Origin: Rutidosis leptorrhynchoides
Taxonomy: Eukaryota; Streptophyta; Magnoliopsida; Asterales; Asteraceae
Assembly: GCF_046630445.1 (NCBI RefSeq)
Contig: NC_092341.1
Span: 31,448,001 to 31,512,000 of the forward strand
Length of the DNA: 64,000 nt
Direction of reading: 5' to 3'
Part shown: piece by piece, positions 48,443-62,060 of the stretch
Layout: every line of letters begins with the position of its first letter
Position numbering within the stretch: the first letter of the stretch is position 1
Made by a program: the position numbers and the translations under genes
The notes under the pieces: generated by a model
Databases searched by the model: none
Told to the model about the DNA's origin: nothing
Seen by the model: only the letters and a program-made list of their open reading frames with translations

Positions 48443-51400
48443 TGTAGTGACCCGAATTTTTCCATGTTTATATATTAACTGAAATTGATATTTACATGAT
48501 TAAGTGTTTCCAACATGTTAAGCAATCAAACTTGCTAAGACTTGATTATTTGATATGAGTTTCATGTAGACAATTGACCACCCAAGTTGACCGGCGATTC
48601 ACGAACGTTAAAAACTTGTAAAAACTATATGATGATATATAAATGGATATATATGGTTAACATGAGATTATAATAAGTATGTATCTCCATAAATATGTTA
48701 ACAATGAGTTATATACAAACAAATGAGTTTATTGATTTAAGAAACTCAAAAACGATATATATATATATAACGATTATCGTTATGACAACGTCTTACTAAA
48801 TACATATGAATCATATTAAGGTATTGATATACTATGTTAACATTATAAAATGATATTTAAATATATCATTAAACATGTTAACAACAAACTACATATGTAA
48901 AACAAGACTACTAACTTGAGAGTTTCGAAACAATATAATATGTAACGATTATCGTTGTAATAGTATTTTAACATATATAAATGATGTTAAGATATATTTT
49001 TACACCATGTTGTTATGTTAACATAACAATTTAACATCTCATTTAAGTATAATAACAATGGATTAGTTACATTTAACAAGATCGTTAACTTAAAGGTTTC
49101 AAAACAACACTTACATGTAACGACTAACGATGACTTAACGACTTCGTTAAAATGTATATACATGTAGTGTTTTAATATGTATTCATACACTTTTGAAAGA
49201 CTTCAAGACATATATCAAAGTACTTCTACTTAACAAAAATGCTTACAATTACATCTTCGTTCAGTTTCATCAACAATTCTACTCGTATGCACTCGTATTC
49301 GTACTCGTACAATACACAGCTTCTAGATGTATTTACTATTGGTATATACACTCTAATGATCAGCTCTTAGCAGCCCATGTGAGTCACCTAACACATGTGG
49401 GAACCATAATTTTGCAACTAGCATGAAATGTCTCATAAAATTACAAAAATATTAGTAATCATTCATGACTTATTTACAAGTAAACAAAATTACACATCCT
49501 TTATATCTAATCCATATACCAACGACCAAGAACACCTACAAACACTTTCATTCTTCAATTTTCTTCATCTAATTGACCTCTCTCAAGTTATATCTTCAAG
49601 TTCTAAGTGTTCTTCATAAATTTTATAAGTTCTAGTTTCATAAAATCAAGAATACTTCCAAGTTTACTAGCTTACTTCCAATCTTGTAAAGTGATCATCC
49701 AACCTCAAGAAATCTTTCTTATTTACAGTAAGATATCTTTCTAATATAAGGTAATACTCATATTCAAACTTTGGTTCAATTTCTATAACTATAACAATCT
49801 TATTTCGAGTGGAAATCTTACTTGAACTTGTTTTCGTGTCATGATTCTGCTTCAAGAACTTTCAAGCCATCCAAGGATCCTTTGAAGCTAGATCCATTTT
49901 TCTCTTTTCCAGTAGGTTTATCCACAAAACTTGAGGTAGTAATGATGTTCATAACATCATTCGATTCATACATATAAAGCTATCTTATTCGAAGGTTTAA
50001 ACTTGTAATCACTAGAACATAGTTTAGTTAATTCTAAACTTCTTCGCAAATAAAAGTTAATCCTTCTAACTTGACTTTTAAAATCAACTAAATACATGTT
50101 CTATATCTATATGATATACTAACTTAATGATTTAAAACCTGGAAACACGAAGAACACCTTAAAACCGGACATACGCCGTCGTAGTGAAACCGGGGGCTGT
50201 TTCGGGTTAGAAAAGTAAAAACTATCTTAATATTTGAATTGGAAGTTTGTTTTCTGGAAAAATTATATTTAATATGACCATGATAATATATTCAAAAATC
50301 ATGGTTAAACTCAAAGTAGAAGTATGGTTTTCAAAATGGTCATCAAGATGTCGTTCTTTCGACAGAAATGACTATCTCTTTAAAAATGACTTGTAACCTG
50401 TATTTTCGACTATAAACTTATATTTTTTCTGTTTATATTCATAAACTTAAGATCAATATGAAACCATAGCAACTTGAATCACTCAAAACGGATTTAAAAC
50501 GAAGAAATTATGGGTAAAACAAGATCGGATAATTTTGCTTGTTGTAGCGACGTGAAAATTGGTAACTAATCTATATTAATCATGTTCTAGATAACTTAAA
50601 TTGTATTATACATATATTATAATATATAATCTTGGGATTCCATTGATACGTATGCAATGTTTTGACATATAATATCGACCCATGTATATATATTATTTGA
50701 AACAACCATAGACACTCTATATGCAGTAATGTTGGAGTTAGCTATACAGGGTTGAGGTTGATTCCAAAAATATATATACTTTGATTTGTGATCTAGCCTG
50801 AGACGTGTATACACTGGGTCGTGGATTGATTCAAGATAATATATATCAATTTATTTCTGTACATCTAATTGTGGACAACTAGTTGTAGGTTACTAACGAG
50901 GACAGCTGACTTAATAAACTTAAATCGTTAAAAACGTAATAAAAAAAATATTATGAATATATTTCAATCATACTTTGATATATATGTACACATTTTTTAT
51001 CGGTTCCTGAATCGATCAGTGGCCAAGTCTTGTTTCCGACGAAGGAAAATCTGTGAAAGTTAGTTATAGTCCCACTTTTAAAATCTAATATTTTTGGGAT
51101 GAGAATACATGCAGTTTTATAAATGTTTTACGAAATAGACACAAGTAATCGAAACTACATTATATGGGTGAATTATCGAAGCCGAATATGCCCCATTTTC
51201 TTGGTAACCTAAGAATTAGTAAACCGATCTACTAATTGACGCGAATCCTAAAGATAGATCTATGGGCCTAACGAACCCCATCCAAAGTACCGGATGCTTT
51301 AGTACTTCGATGTTGTTTTATATCATGTCCGATGGATGTCCCGGAATGATAGGGGATATTCTTATATGCATCTAGTTAATGTCGGTTACCAGGTGTTCAC

Positions 51401-51890
51401 CATATAAATGATTTTTATCTCTATGTATGGGATGTTTATTGAAATATGAAATCTTGAAGTCTATTATTACAATTTGATAAATATATAGGTTAAACCTATA
51501 ACTCACCAACATTTTTTGTTGACGTTTTAAGCATGTTTATTCTCAGGTGATTATTAAGAGCTTCAGCTGTTGCATACTAAAATAAGGACAAGATTTGGAG
51601 TCCATGTTGTATGATATTTTGTGAAAACTGCATTCAAGAAATTTATTTCAATGTAATATATTTGTATTGTAAACCATTATGAAATGGTCGTGTGTAAACG
51701 ATATATTTAAGATTATCATTATTTGATAATCTACATAATACTTCTAAAACGTTTATCGATAAAATAAAAGTTATGATTGTTTTTAGAAATGAATGCAGTC
51801 TTTGAAAAAACGTCTCATATAGAGGTCAAAACCTCGCGACGAAATCAATTAATATGGAACGTTTATAATCAATATGAATGGAACATTTCA
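48443..51890 (+). repeat. A2 3' LTR
   Basis: TGTAGTGACCCG to GGAACATTTCA, about 3.45 kb, followed by the TSD CGTAA. No supported gene is inside. Confidence 0.92.
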
Positions 51891-54800
51891 CGTAATTTCT
51901 CTATCCCCAACTTCACTCCAACAAATCGGAGACCTGCACTTTCTACCATAAAGTGCCTCAAATGGTGCCATCTCAATACTTGAGTGATAACTGTTGTTGT
52001 AGGAAAATTCTGCTAATGGTAGATGTCGATCCCAGCTGCTTCCAAAATCAATAACACATGCTCGTAGCATGTCTTCAAGGGTTTGTATAGTCCTCTCACT
52101 TTGCCCATCGGTTTGTGGATGATAGGCAGTGCTCATATCTAGACTAGTCCTCAATGCTTGCTGTAATGTCTGCCAAAACCTAGAAATAAATCTGCCATCC
52201 CTATCAGAGATAATAGAGATTGGTATTCCATGTCTGGAGACAACTTCTTTCAAGTATAATCGCGCCAACTTCTCCATTTTGTCATCTTCTCTCATTGGCA
52301 GAAAATGTGATGATTTGGTGAGACGATCGACTATTACCCAAATAGTATCATAACCACTTGCAGTTCTTGGCAATTTAGTAATGAAATCCATGGTAATATT
52401 TTCCCATTTCCATTCCGGGATTTCAGGTTATTGAAGTAGAACTGATGGTTTCTGATGTTCAGCTTTGACCTTATAACACGTCAAACATTCTCCTACATAT
52501 CTCGCAATATCGGCTTTCATACCCGGCTACCAAAAGTGTTTCTTGAGGTCCTTGTACATCTTTCTCGCTCCGGGATGTATTTAGTATCTGGTTTTATGTG
52601 CTTCCTTAAGTACCATTTCTCTCACATCTCCAAACTTTGGTACCCAAATTCTTTCTGCCCTATACCGGGTTCCGTCTTCCCTAATATTAAGATGTTTCTC
52701 CGAACCTTTGGGTATTTCATTCTTCAAATTTCCCTCTTTTACAACTCCCTGTTGTGCCTCCTTTATTTGAGTAGTAAGGTTAGTACGAATAATTATATTC
52801 ATAGCTTTTACCCGCATAGGTTCTCTGTCATTTCTACTCAAATCGTCAGCTACCACATTCGCCTTCCCCGCGTGGTAACAAATCTCAAAATCGTAATCGT
52901 TCAACAACTCAATCCACCTACGCTGCCTCATGTTCAGTTGTTTCTGATTAAATATGTGATGAAGACTTTTGTGGTCGGTATATATAATACTTTTGCCCCC
53001 ATATAAGTAGTGCCTCCAAGTCTTTAATGCAAAAACAACTGCGCCTAATTCCAAATCATGCGTCGTATAATTCTGCTCGTGAATCTTCAATTGTCTAGAC
53101 CCATAAGCAATTACCTTCGTTCGTTGCATTAATACACAACCGAGGCCTTGCTTTGAGGTGTCAAAATATATCACAAAATCATCATTCCCTTCAGGCAATG
53201 ATAATATAGGTGCCGTAGTTAACTTTTTCTTCAACAATTGAAATATTTTTTCCTGCTCATCCTTCCATTCAAATTTCTTCCCTTTACGTTAATGCAGTTA
53301 AGGGTTTTGCTATTTTGGAAAAATCTTGGATGAATCTTCTGTAGTAACCAGCCAGTCCTAAAAATTGGCGTATATGCTTTGAAGTTTTTGGGGTTTTCCA
53401 TTTTTCAACGGTTTCAATCTTTGCCGGATCCACCTGTATACCTTCTTTGTTCACTATGTGACCGAGGAATTGAACTTCTTCCAACCAAAATGCATACTTT
53501 GAAAACTTAGCGTACAATTTTTCCTTCCTCAATAATTCTAACACCTTTCTCAAATGTTCACCGTGCTCTTGATCATTCTTTGAGTAAATAAGTATGTCAT
53601 CGATGAAAACAATGACAAACTTGTCAAGGTATGGTCCACACACTCGGTTCATGAGGTCCATGAACACAGCTGGTGCGTTAGTCAACCCAAACGGCATAAC
53701 CATAAACTCGTAATGACCGTAACGCGTTCTGAAAGCAGTCTTCGGAATATCATCCTCCTTCACCCGCATTTGATGATACCCAGAACGTAAATCAATCTTT
53801 GAATAAACTGACGAGCCTTGTAGTTGATCAAACAAGTCTTCGATTCTCGGTAGTGGATAACGTTTCTTGATGGTAAGTTTGTTCAGCTCTCGGTAGTCGA
53901 TACACAACCTGAATGTACCATCCTTCTTTTTGACAAACAAAACAGGGGCTCCCCATGGTGATGTGCTTGGTCGAATGAAACCACGCTCTAAAAGTTCCTG
54001 TAATTGACTTTGTAATTCTTTCATTTCGCTGGGTGCGAGTCTGTATGGAGCACGAGCTATTGGTGCAGTTCCTGGTATAAGGTCTATTTAAAATTCAACA
54101 GATCGGTGTGGAGGTAGTCCCGGTAATTCTTTCAAAAATACATCGGGAAATTCTTTTGCGACGGGAACATCATTGATGTTCTTTTCTTCGGGTTTGACTT
54201 CTTCGATGTGTGCAAGAATGGCATAGCAACCTTTTCTTATTAGCTTTTGCGCCTTCAAATTACTAACAAGGTGTAGTTTCGCGTTGTTCTTTTCTCCGTA
54301 CACCATTAAAGGTTTTTCTTCTTCTAGTAAAATGTGAATTGCATTTTGGTAATATACGATCTCTGCTCTCTCCTTTTTCAACCAATCCATGCCAATTATG
54401 ACATCAAAACTCCCTAACTCTACTGGTATCAAATCAATCTTAAACGTTTCACTAACCAGTTTAATTTCTCGATTCCGACATATATTATCTACTGTAATTA
54501 ATTTACCGTTTACTAATTCGAGTAAAAATTTATTATCCAAGGGCGTCGGTGGATAACTTAGTTTAGCACAAAAATCTCTACTCATATAGCTTCTATCCGC
54601 ACCCGAATTAAATAAAACATAAGCAGATTTATTGTCAATAAGAAACGTACCCGTAACAAGCTCCGGGTCTTCCTGCGCTTCTGCCGTATTAATATTGAAA
54701 ACTCTTCCGCGGCCCTGCCCATTAGTATTCCCCTTATTCGGGCAATCTCTATTAATGTGGCCCGGTTTTCCACATCCAAAACAAACTATGGCGGCATTAT

Positions 54801-55917
54801 TTGCTCCGACATTATTTGTTCTTTTAATCCTATTATACATTGGTCCGTAGACCTTACACTTTGTTGCACTATGACCACTTCTTTTACACCTAGTGCAAAT
54901 TTTCGTGCAGAACCCCTGGTGATTCTCTTCACACCTTTGGCATGGCTGTTTTTGGTTTTTGTTGCCATTGCTGTTATTGAGATTGTTGTTGAGATTGTTA
55001 TTATTGTTGAAACGGTTGTTGTAGTTTTTGTTGTTGTTGAGTCGTTTGTTGTAGTTATTTTTGGGATTGCGGTTATTGTTGCGATTGGTGTTGCGATTGT
55101 TATGATTGTTATTGTGATTGTAGTTGTGGTTGTTGTTGTTGTTGTTGTTGTATTGGTGACCCTTATCACTGGTTTCTTCCAATTTTCTCGTGACTTGTTT
55201 CATGTTGACCTCTTCGGCCACCTGCTCTTTAATTCTTCCCTCTATTTGATTTATGAGTTTATGAGCCATTCGACTTGCCTTTTGTATGGAGGCGGACTCG
55301 TATGAACTCACACCTTCTTGAATTCTTTCTGGTAATCCTTTCACAAACGCGTCCATCTTCTCTTCTTCATCTTCGAACGCTCTTGGACACAACAGGCACA
55401 ATTCTGTGAATCTTCGTTCGTACATGGTAATGTCGAAACCTTGCATTCGTAATCCTCTAAGCTCTACCTTGAGCTTATTGACCTCGTTTCTGGGACGGTA
55501 CTGCTCGTTCATCAAGTGCTTGAATGCTGACCACGGTAGTGCGTAAGCAGCATCTTGTCCCACTTGTTCTAGATAGGTATTCCACCATGTTAACGCAGTA
55601 CCTGTGAAGGTATGCGTGGCGTACTTCACCCTATCTTCTTCAGTACATTTACTTATGGCAAACACCGATTCGACCTTCTCGGTCCGCCGTTTCAATCCGA
55701 TTGGTCCTTCGGTTCCATCAAATTTCAAAGGTTTGCAGGCAGTAAATTCTTTGTAGGAGCATCCTACACGATTTCTCGTGGAATTAGTTCCACTGCTAGA
55801 ACCAGAGTTATTGTTGTTATTTTGCATTGCGACCTGCACTTCAGCTATGTTCGCAGCAAGGAAAGCATGGAAGTCTTCCTCGCTCATGTTCAAGTCCTGA
55901 CGAGTAGTCGGTGCCAT
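51891..55917 (-). pseudogene. A3 gag-pol, 5' and middle part, decayed
   Basis: It starts at the conserved ATG (55917, MAPTT). Gag with Asn-rich linker, zinc knuckles, protease (DSGADRS has become NSGADRS, losing the catalytic Asp), RT with FIDDIL, RNase H (YCDAS is YFDTS here) and the integrase core follow. Breaks: CAA to TAA near 54088; a two-base loss near 53284; TCA to TAA near 52581; TGG to TAG near 52528; CAA to TAA near 52428. It continues at 10874 beyond A2. Not functional. Confidence 0.92.
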
Positions 55918-56050
55918 TTCCTTCAAAAATAGCCAAAAGAATTAAGTTAATCATATAGAATATTAAGAGTAGTCAATAGTATTTCGTAGCATAATATGAA
56001 CTCATTTATAAAAGCTTTTTCTTCATACTAGCGTTTTATAAGTTTTAATA

Positions 56051-56069
56051 CGGGTAGTACCTACCCGTT
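56051..56069 (-). promoter_or_regulatory. Internal PPT-like hairpin in A3
   Basis: On the minus strand AACGGGTAGGTACTACCCG, the same as in A2 and A4, between the F-box ORF and gag. Confidence 0.7.
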
Positions 56070-56251
56070 AAGTTCATACTTAGTAGCTAATATACAATCC
56101 AACTACTACAATTCTATATGAAAAACTGATAATAATATTTCGCGTTCAAACTTTTATACAATATTTTACAAACTTACAATACCACTATTTTACATATAAC
56201 ATAAAATATAGCACATAATAACTTTGATACAAAGTAGTTGCGAAGACAATT

Positions 56252-56947
56252 TTAGTTTAACGCAAGTCGTTCAACAATGGCAATAAAGACACGTAATTCA
56301 TAGGTCAAGAAACAAGCCATGCATTCTGGTTTTACTAAGACTACTTCCCATCCTTGGTCCTATGGAAAATAACCGTTATGACCGTTGGCTAGGCAGCATG
56401 TTGTAACGTTGTTAAAAGGATGAGGGTTTCGTAATGCCCAACAGTCCCGTAATAACCTAAAAACCTTGTTTCTCACCCTAACTACTGAATCTGTCACTTG
56501 TGGGAATGTTTTATTTAATAGTTGTAACCCGATGTTCTTTTTCTCACTTTGGTGAGAAGTGAACATCACTAACCCGTAAGCATAACATGCTTCTTTATGT
56601 TGCATGTTAGCAGCTCTTTCTAACTCACGAAGTACTATGTAGGGATATGTTGAATCAAAATAAGTTCTTAACCCGTAGCGTAAAATTGCATCTGGGTTTC
56701 CCGCATTTAACGCTTTAAAGAAAACACGGCGTAACTTACGGTCTCCCCAATGTGATATACCCCATCTTTCAAAGGAAAGCCTTTTATAAACTAAGGCATG
56801 CTTGGAACTTTCATCAAATGTTCTACAAACTAATTTCGCCGTAAATAATTGTGCCGACGAATTCTGACCGACTTTAGACATAATTTTGTCAATCATGTCC
56901 TCGGGTAGGTCTTCTAAAATTTTTTGTTGTCTATCCTTAATATCCAT
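56252..56947 (-). pseudogene. F-box protein ORF of A3, one nonsense change
   Basis: ATG at 56947, F-box LEDLPEDMIDKIMSKVGQ, Sel1/TPR-like part and C-terminus align with A2 and A4. One CAG to TAG stop at 56360-56362 cuts the product to 195 residues. Beyond it the same frame stays open to 56252-56254, so a single mutation separates it from a 231-residue protein. Confidence 0.75.
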
Positions 56948-57088
56948 TTTTGTTTTTATACTATAAAAATAGACGAGGGTTAGATTCGTAAAAGATAATT
57001 ATCAAATAATACAAGCAATTTTCACATACAACAAGAAAAGTACAAGCACACTTATTTTACATATTTTACACCTCATGATTACAACTCC

Positions 57089-57721
57089 TTATTCCGACTC
57101 ACTAGTATCTTCCTCTTCAGACCTGTTTCGTTTTGCTAATTTTCTAGGGATATATGATGTTCCCCTAATACGAGCCGTCGTTTTCCACAATGGTTTAGAA
57201 AAACCTGGTGGTTTAGAGGTTCCCGGGTTATTGTTACGATATTGGAAATACGGATGTTGACGATACATATATAGTTTATCGGGGTTGGAATCAGGTTTCT
57301 CTATTTTGATGCCCTTTCCCTTATTATTTTCTTTTGCTTTTTCAAATTGGGTCGAGGTAATTTCTATAACATCATCAGAATCCTCATCGGGATCCGATTC
57401 ATCGGAAAATTGGTAATCTTCCCAATATTTTGCTTCCTTAGCGAAAACACCATTGACCATTATTAACTTTGGTCCATTGGTTGAGGAATTTTTTTTATTT
57501 ATCTGTTTTTATGTGGTTCCTAATATTTCCTCCTCCGGAACCTCTTCTTCCAGTTCCTCTTCTTCCAGTTCCTCCTCTTCCGGTTCCTCCTCTTCCGGTT
57601 CCTCTTCTTCCGGTTCCTCTTCTTCCGGTTCCTCTTCGGGAATTTGTTAATCTTCCCAAAATATATTCGACTCTTCATTATTATTAGGTGAGTCGATGGG
57701 ATTTGTACTAGAGGTAGACAT
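57089..57721 (-). pseudogene. ORF0 of A3, one nonsense change
   Basis: ATG at 57721 to TAA at 57089-57091, 211 codons in one frame, with one TAA at 57647-57649 (TCA to TAA). The acidic repeat is longer than in A4, and the YWEDYQFSDESD, KPPGFSKPLW and IRGTSYIPRKLAKR segments are kept. Confidence 0.65.
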
Positions 57722-57918
57722 CTATCACATAATATCAAACACGTTAAGAGATTAATATATCACATAATATTTACATGTTTACAATATATGGTTTCCAACA
57801 AAAATGTTAAGCAAATTTTTTTTTTTATGTAAACACGGTCGAAGTCCAGACTCACTAAAGCATCCTAACGAACTCGATAAGACACACTAATGCAAATTTC
57901 TGGTTCTCTAAGACCAAC

Positions 57919-57930
57919 GCTCGGATACCA
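57919..57930 (-). promoter_or_regulatory. A3 primer-binding site (tRNA-iMet type)
   Basis: On the minus strand TGGTATCCGAGC, two bases after the LTR end. Confidence 0.8.
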
Positions 57931-57932
57931 AC

Positions 57933-59825
57933 TGAAATGTCCCATTCATATCGATTATAAACGTTTCATATTAATTGATTTCTTTGCGAGGTTTTGACCT
58001 CTATATGAGACGTTTTTCAAAGACTGCATTCGATTTTAAAACAAACCATAACCTTTAAAATATTACGACGATTATCAAATAATGATAATCTAAAATATAG
58101 CGTTTTTCACACGACCATTACATAATGGTTTACAATAATATTACACATCAACATAAGTCTTCGAATGCTGTTTTTAAACAATATTATACACGCATGGACT
58201 CCAAATCTTGTCCTTAATTTAGTATGCAACAGCGGAAGCTCTTAACAATCACCTGAGAATAAATATGCTTAAAACGTCAACAAAAATGTTGGTGAGTTAT
58301 AGGTTTAGCCTATATATTTATCAATTCATATTAATAGACCACAAGATTTCATATTTCCATTTCTTGTAAACAGCATGCATGCATAAAAAATCATTCATAT
58401 GTGAACACCTGGTAACCAACATTAACAAGATGCATATAAGAATATCCCCATCATTCCGAGACATCCATCGGACATGATAAAACAACATCGAAGTACTAAA
58501 GCATCCGCAACCATGGATGAGGTTTGTTAGACCCAATAGATCTATCTTTAGGATTCGCATCAATTAGTAGATCGGTTTACTAATTCTTAGGTTTCCAAGC
58601 AAAAAGGGGCATATTCGGCTTCGATCATTCACCCATAAAATGTAGTTTCGATTACTTGTGTCTATTTCATAAAACATTTATAAAACTGCATGTATTCTCA
58701 TCCCAAAAATATTAGATTTTAAAAGTGGGACTATAACTCACTTTCACATATTTTCCTTCGTTGGAAATAAGACTTGGCCACTGATCGATTCACGAACCTA
58801 TAACAATATGTACTTATATATCAAAGTATGATTGAAATATATTCACAATATTTTTTTATTACGTTTTTAACGATTTAAGTTTATTAAGTCAGCTGTCCTA
58901 GTTAGTAACCTACAACTAGTTGTCCACAGTTAGATGTACAGAAATAAATTAATACATATTATATTGAATCAATCCACAACCCAGTGTATACACGTCTCAG
59001 GCTAGATCACAAATCAAAGTATATATATTTTTGGAATCAACCTCAACCCTGTATAGCGAACTCGAACATTACAGCATATAGAGTGTCTATGGTTGTTCCA
59101 AATAATATATATACATGGGTCGATATGATATGTCAAAACATTGTATATGTGTCTATGGTATCCCAAGATTACATAATATATATTTAAATACATGTATAAT
59201 ACAATATAAGTTAGCTAGGATATGATTAATATAGATTTGTTACTAATTTTTACGTCGCTACAACAAGCAAAATTATCCGATCTTGTTTTACCCATAATTT
59301 CTTCGTTTTAAATCCATTTTGAGTGATTCAAGTTGCAATGGTTTCATATTGAACTTAAGTTTATGAATCTAAAAAGAAAAAGTATAAGTTTATAGTCTGA
59401 AATACAGGTTACAAGTCAATATTATAAAAGGTAGTCATTTCCGTCGAAAGAACGACATCTTGAAGACCATTTTAAAAAACATACTTCCACTTTGAGTTTA
59501 ACCATGATTTTTGGATATAGTTTCATGTTCATAAGAAAAATCATTTTCCCAGACAAACAACTTTTAAATCAAAGTTTATCATAGTTTTTAATTTTCAAAC
59601 CCAAAACAGCCCCCGGTTTCACTACGACGGCGTATGTCCGGTTTTAAGGTGTTCTTCGTGTTTCCAAGTTTTAATTCATTAAGTTAGCATATCATATAGA
59701 TATATAACATGTGTTTAGTTGATTTTAAAAGTCAAGATAGAAGGATTAACTTTGTTTGCAAACAAGTTTAGAAGTAACTAAACTATGTTCTAGTGATTAC
59801 AGGTTTAAATCTTCGAATAAGATAG

Positions 59826-59906
<81 letters not shown>

Positions 59907-61435
59907 TCGAATGATGTTATGAACATCATTACTACCTCAAGTTTAGTAGGTAAACCTACTGGAAATGATGAAAAATAACTTGAGCTTCAAAGGATCTTTG
60001 ATGGCTTGGAAGTTCTTGAAATAGAATCATGACACGAAAACAAGTTCAAGTAAGATTATTACTCGAATTAAGATAGTTATAGTTATTGAAATTGAATCAA
60101 AGCTTGAATATGAATATTACCTTGATTTAGAAAGATAACCTACTGTAAATAACAAAGGATTCTTGATCTTAGATGATTGCTTGGAATGGATTAGGAAACT
60201 TGGAAGTAAACTTGTAAACTTGGAAGTGTTCTTGATGTGTTCTTGAATAATTGTTTTTATGATGATTATAGATAATCACCAAAGCTTGTATTTGATGATT
60301 TTTGCTAGAAAAATAGTAACTTAGATGTTCATGGAAGAGTGTGTGTGTTTTGAGAGAGAATTAGGAAGAAAATTGGAAATGAAATGGAGTGGGTGGTGAG
60401 TGTGAAGGTGAGTGGGGTTAAAAGGAGTTCTTGTTTTTGTTTCCTTGCTCATAAGTCATGCTAGTTATCTAATTGTTGGTTCCACATGTTTGTTGACTAA
60501 ATGAGGGCTGCTAAGGAGCTGATCATTGAGTGTATATACCAATAGTATATACATCTAGAAGCTGTGTATTGTACGAGTACGAATACGGGTGCATACGAGT
60601 AAAATTGTTGATGAAAATGAATGAGAATGTAATTGTAAGCATTTTTGTTAAGTAAGAGTGTTTTGATATATGTCTTGAAGTCTTTCAAAAATGTACTAAT
60701 ACATCTAAATACACTACATGTATATACATTTTAACTGAGTCGTTAAGTCATCGTTAGTCGTTACATGTAAGTGTTGTTTTAAAAACCTTTAAGTTAACGA
60801 TCTCATTTAATGTTGTTAACCCATTGTTTATTATATCTAATGAGATGTTAAATTATTACATTATCATGATATTATGATGTATGAATATATCTTAATATGA
60901 TATATATACATTAAAATGTCGCTACAACGATAATCGTTACATATATTTCTCGTTTCGAAATTCTTAAGTTAGTAGTCTTCTTTTACATATGTAGTTCATT
61001 GTTAACATACTTAATGATATATATAATTATCATTTTATCATGTTAAATATAGTGTAACAATATCTTAATATGATACATTTGTATTTAGTAAGACATTGTA
61101 ATAACGATAATCGTTATATATATCGTTTCGAGTTTCTTAACTTAGTAGTCTCATTTTTATGTATATAACTCATTGTTAATATACTTATGGAGATAATTAC
61201 TTATAATAATCTCATGTTAACTATATGTATATCAATATATATATCATCATGTTGTTTTTACAAGTTTTAACGTTCGTGAATCGCCGGTCAACTTGGGTGG
61301 TCAATTGTCGACATGAAACTCATTTTAATTAATCAAGTATTAACAAGTTTGATTACTTAACATGTTGAAAACACTTAATCATGCAAATATAGTTTTCATT
61401 TAATATATAACCATGGAAAAGTTCGGGTCACTACA
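57933..61435 (-). repeat. A3 5' LTR
   Basis: On the plus strand TGAAATGTCCCA to GGGTCACTACA, about 3.5 kb, followed by the TSD CCACT. Longer than its partner mainly because of the (AT)n tract at 59827-59903. Confidence 0.92.
59827..59903. repeat. (AT)n microsatellite in A3 5' LTR
   Basis: A 77-bp AT run. The A3 3' LTR has only TATATATATG here, so expansion followed insertion. Confidence 0.95.
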
Positions 61436-62060
61436 CCACTCGGGCTAGTCGCGCTAGCATTCAACGGGTGTTTAATACTTTGTAAACTTACGCACTCGCC
61501 AAGTGTACTTTTAGGGGGTAATATTACTTATTAAGTTAGTTACTGGGTGCCCGCGGATAAGCATATACTTTATCATACTGATTTGAAATACTGATTTGAA
61601 ATGCTGGTTGAAGCACTGAAATCTCGTGGTCTACATTACATTACTGTTTACGAACAAACTATAGCTCACCAACATTCGTGTTGACTTTTTAAGCATGTAT
61701 TTCTCAGGTGCTTAGACGTTGTTGCTTCCGCTATTAGACTTGCTGTATTAGTCTTGGTGCTATAGACTTGTTGTTACAGACTCGCTGTGTTAGACTTCCG
61801 CTGCATTGTTTAGAGATGTCTCAAAGCATGGAACTTTTATTTTGCATTCACAACTTATGTTATTTACGAGCTATGGTTTTGTAATGACCTTTGTGTCACG
61901 TACTTATGTTAATGCTCTCTATTCATAAAAGCACGTTATCTTATGTAAAACATTTGACATCGGTAAAGACATTACCTTTTTAAACAGCATGTAGTATTAT
62001 ACCGTGTAATGGACCTGTTGTTGATGATCTGTACACGATGGTTTTGTACGGGGCATCACA
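61436..62060 (+). repeat. D LTR, right segment with 3' end
   Basis: This continues 6823. It shares with the other LTRs the block GCTCACCAACATTCGTGTTGAC, GCATGTATTTCTCAGGTGCT and the CTTCCGCT motif, and ends GGGGCATCACA at 62060, where copia coding sequence begins. No gene is inside. Confidence 0.65.

Noticed and set aside
52455..53006. A 183-codon plus-strand frame
   Set aside because: It is antisense to A3 RNase H and integrase and has no own motifs.
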